Assembly: GCF_001704295.1 (NCBI RefSeq)
Contig: NZ_CP012334.1
Coordinates: forward strand, 3,546,084-3,610,083
Length of the DNA: 64,000 bases
Reading direction: 5' to 3'
Source: Bordetella sp. H567
GTDB lineage: Bacteria; Pseudomonadota; Gammaproteobacteria; Burkholderiales; Burkholderiaceae_B
The notes under the pieces were generated by a model. The model did no database searches and had not been told where the DNA came from. It was given only the letters and a program-made list of their open reading frames with translations. Position numbers and translations under genes: made by a program. Shown piece after piece: positions 62,189-64,000 of this stretch (position 1 is the first letter of the stretch; every line of letters begins with the position of its first letter).

Positions 62189-62665
62189 TCAAGCGAGGTG
62201 GGACGGAGGCGCGCGCGATCCGACCGGAGGACCGCCGATGATGCCGGGCGCGGACGATGGAGCCGCAGGGGGCGCCGGCATGCGCCACGCCAGCGCAAGC
62301 ATCGACGCGACGACGATGGGCAGGGAGGGCAGTAAGGTGTGGGTGCCCGTCAAGCCGTAGGGGCAGTCGGCCGGCATGCCGGCGCCGTCCGGCGCCGCGG
62401 GGGCGCCGCCCGCGACGAAGGCATGGGCCGCCATGCCATGCATATGGCCCGCTATCGCCTTGCCGGCCGGTATCGAGCCGGCGGCGCTGCAATAGATGAG
62501 GTGGAAATGTCCCGCGCGCAGGGCATCCGGGTCGGGCATGAAGCCCGTCGGCAGCAAGGCGCGAAGACAAAACAGCATCGCGGCGAGCCATGGCAGGCAA
62601 GATCGCCGCGCACCGTGACGCGGGGTAAAGAACACCGGGAGCGCGCCTGCCGTTATCCGACGCAC
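62189..62665 (-). CDS. DUF2946-like small membrane protein
   Basis: A 158-aa protein. An N-terminal membrane helix leads to LRALLPTGFMP and HFHLIYCSAAG; a His/Met-rich stretch (GHMHGMAAH), a CPY motif and a second helix follow. This resembles DUF2946 proteins, which sit beside copper genes. GTG start with AGGGA upstream. It begins 14 bp after msbA and precedes the YcnI-like gene by 65 bp. Confidence 0.65.
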   Translation of the reverse strand: MRRITAGALPVFFTPRHGARRSCLPWLAAMLFCLRALLPTGFMPDPDALRAGHFHLIYCSAAGSIPAGKAIAGHMHGMAAHAFVAGGAPAAPDGAGMPADCPYGLTGTHTLLPSLPIVVASMLALAWRMPAPPAAPSSAPGIIGGPPVGSRAPPSHLA

Positions 62666-62679
62666 GTCCCTATCTCCGC

Positions 62680-64000
62680 TTATTCCGACTCGCGAAACTG
62701 CATGCGGTACAGCGAGGCGTAAAGGCCGTTGGCCGCAAGCAGTTTTTCGTGGCGACCCTGCTCCATGACCTTGCCGGCATCCAGCACGATGATGCGGTCC
62801 GCGTTCTGCACGGTGGAAAGACGATGGGCGATCACCAGCGTGGTGCGGCCCTTCATGAGTCGTTCCAGCGATGCCTGCACCTGCCGTTCCGATTCGTTGT
62901 CCAAGGCGGAAGTGGCTTCGTCCAGAATCAGGATGGGCGCGTTCTTGATCAGCGCGCGCGCGATCGCCAGCCGCTGACGCTGGCCGCCCGACAGGCGGGC
63001 GGCGTTTTCGCCCACCCGGGTATGGATGCCGTTGGGCAGGCTGTTGACGAAGTCCCGCAGGTTCGCGGCTTCCAGCGCGTCCAGCACCTGCTGGTCGCTG
63101 GCTTGGCCCAGCGCGCCGTAGCCTACGTTCACCGCGATGGTGTCGTCGAACAACACGACGTCCTGGCTGACCAGGGATAGATTCGAGCGCAGGCTGCTTA
63201 GTGTGAGCTCGCGGATGTCCACGCCGTCCACCGAGATGCAGCCGGCGGTGGGGTGGACGAAGCGAGGCAGCATGTTGACCAGCGTCGTCTTGCCGCTACC
63301 CGATCGCCCCACCAGCGCCACGGTTTCGCCCGGCTGCACCGTGAAGGACACATCGCTCACCGTATCCCGGATGGCGTCGGGAAAGCGATGGCATACGCCG
63401 CGGAATTCCACCTGTCCGCGTATGGGCTGCGGCAGCGTCCGGTTGCCGGTTTCCTGTTCGGGGACTTCGTCGATAAGCAGGAAAACGCTTTCGGCCGAGA
63501 CCAGCATGCGCTGCATGCGGCCGGCCAGGTTAGTCAGGCGCTTGACGGGATCGAACAACTGCGCCAGGGACGCCATGAAGGCCGCAAAGCTGCCGGCGGT
63601 GAGCGTGCCCGCGTTGGCCTGCCCTAGCGCGACCGCGATGATGCCCCCGACCGACAGGGCGATGCAGACCTGCGTGAGCGGCGTCATGGCCGCGTCGGCC
63701 ACGGCGCTGCGCATGGCGTAGCGGCGCAGGCGCGAATTGACGTAGCCGAAACGGCCGCGCTCGTATTCATAGCCGTCGAACAGCTTGATGACGCGCTGGC
63801 CGTCGATGCCTTCGCCGACCACGCGCGTCAGCTCGGCATTCATGTTGACGGTTTCGCGGTTGATCTTGCGCAAACGCCGGATGAACACGCGCGCGATCAG
63901 GACGGAAACCGGCAGCATGACGAGGATGATCAACGTCAGCAGCCACGACATATAAAGCAGGACGCAGATCAGGGCGACCACCACCAGGGTTTCGCGCACC
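62680..64000 (-). CDS. msbA: Lipid A export ATP-binding/permease protein (partial)
   Basis: The C-terminal 439 residues of an ABC exporter; the N-terminus lies beyond the window. The last transmembrane helices are followed by a full nucleotide-binding domain with Walker A GRSGSGKTT, signature LSGGQRQRLAIARAL, Walker B ILILDEATSALD and H-loop IAHRLST. The sequence between (GRVFQDINFTVQPGE-type start, here VSFTVQPGETVALVG) and FRESE C-terminus fit MsbA, which flips lipid A across the inner membrane. Confidence 0.9.
   Translation of the reverse strand, partial: VRETLVVVALICVLLYMSWLLTLIILVMLPVSVLIARVFIRRLRKINRETVNMNAELTRVVGEGIDGQRVIKLFDGYEYERGRFGYVNSRLRRYAMRSAVADAAMTPLTQVCIALSVGGIIAVALGQANAGTLTAGSFAAFMASLAQLFDPVKRLTNLAGRMQRMLVSAESVFLLIDEVPEQETGNRTLPQPIRGQVEFRGVCHRFPDAIRDTVSDVSFTVQPGETVALVGRSGSGKTTLVNMLPRFVHPTAGCISVDGVDIRELTLSSLRSNLSLVSQDVVLFDDTIAVNVGYGALGQASDQQVLDALEAANLRDFVNSLPNGIHTRVGENAARLSGGQRQRLAIARALIKNAPILILDEATSALDNESERQVQASLERLMKGRTTLVIAHRLSTVQNADRIIVLDAGKVMEQGRHEKLLAANGLYASLYRMQFRESE

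Overview
The window reads as chromosomal DNA of a GC-rich betaproteobacterium, most likely a Bordetella or Achromobacter relative in the Alcaligenaceae. This rests on the rRNA sequence, the H-NS-family protein with a C-terminal DNA-binding motif, the DUF3597, DUF883 and DUF4136 small proteins, and the purD-hemF-nadD-rsfS-rlmH-maf gene order. It is almost entirely housekeeping and core accessory content. I see no insertion sequence, intact prophage, CRISPR array or plasmid function.

Layout. 1-3000: the tail of a small secreted protein, then a four-gene minus-strand group of envelope/stress-type proteins ending in a lipoprotein of the phospholipase D family. 3149-5500: egtD-egtB for ergothioneine. 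5655: a tRNA with a CAT anticodon, followed by about 450 bp of gene-poor DNA. 6250-9300: small proteins (DUF3597, VirK-like, cold-shock protein, three of unknown function). 9540-16730: purB, a GST, a TauE/SafE permease, mnmA and the three-gene transhydrogenase pntAA-pntAB-pntB. 16714-23234: glycolate oxidase glcDEF (read on the minus strand), a D-lactate dehydrogenase-like flavoprotein and the DAHP synthase aroG. 23602-31452: tldD, an amidase, an H-NS-type protein, a DUF4136 lipoprotein, pepN, fbp and a small lipoprotein. 31683-38772: quinone reductase, an EamA transporter and a MarR-controlled tripartite efflux operon (marR, outer-membrane factor, emrA, emrB). 38842-44362: a WaaZ-like LPS gene, a tartrate/D-malate dehydrogenase, a class III aminotransferase and a HerA-like ATPase. 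44510-49805: yebC, purD, hemF, nadD, rsfS, rlmH, maf. 49905-57310: dctA and a complete rRNA operon (16S, tRNA-Ile, tRNA-Ala, 23S, 5S; minus strand) with its promoter and terminator. 57602-64000: rng, a DUF924 protein, a copper-handling group (CopC-CopD fusion, YcnI-like protein, DUF2946 protein) and the C-terminal part of msbA.

The most interesting signal is in the 367-bp gap upstream of aroG. It holds a 30-codon leader ORF with a Phe-Tyr-Phe-Tyr-Gly-Phe run encoded by TTT/TAT codons, then a strong intrinsic terminator just ahead of the aroG ribosome binding site, and an upstream segment able to pair with the terminator's 5' arm. Together these have the architecture of a translation-coupled Phe/Tyr attenuator for the first step of aromatic amino acid synthesis. 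A second regulatory find is the marR promoter: a near-consensus sigma70 promoter whose -35/-10 spacer and -10 box are covered by an 18-bp perfect palindrome, with the start codon about where transcription should begin. A related imperfect site precedes the outer-membrane factor gene. All functional statements are from reading the sequence and from knowledge of the families; no searches or folding calculations were run.
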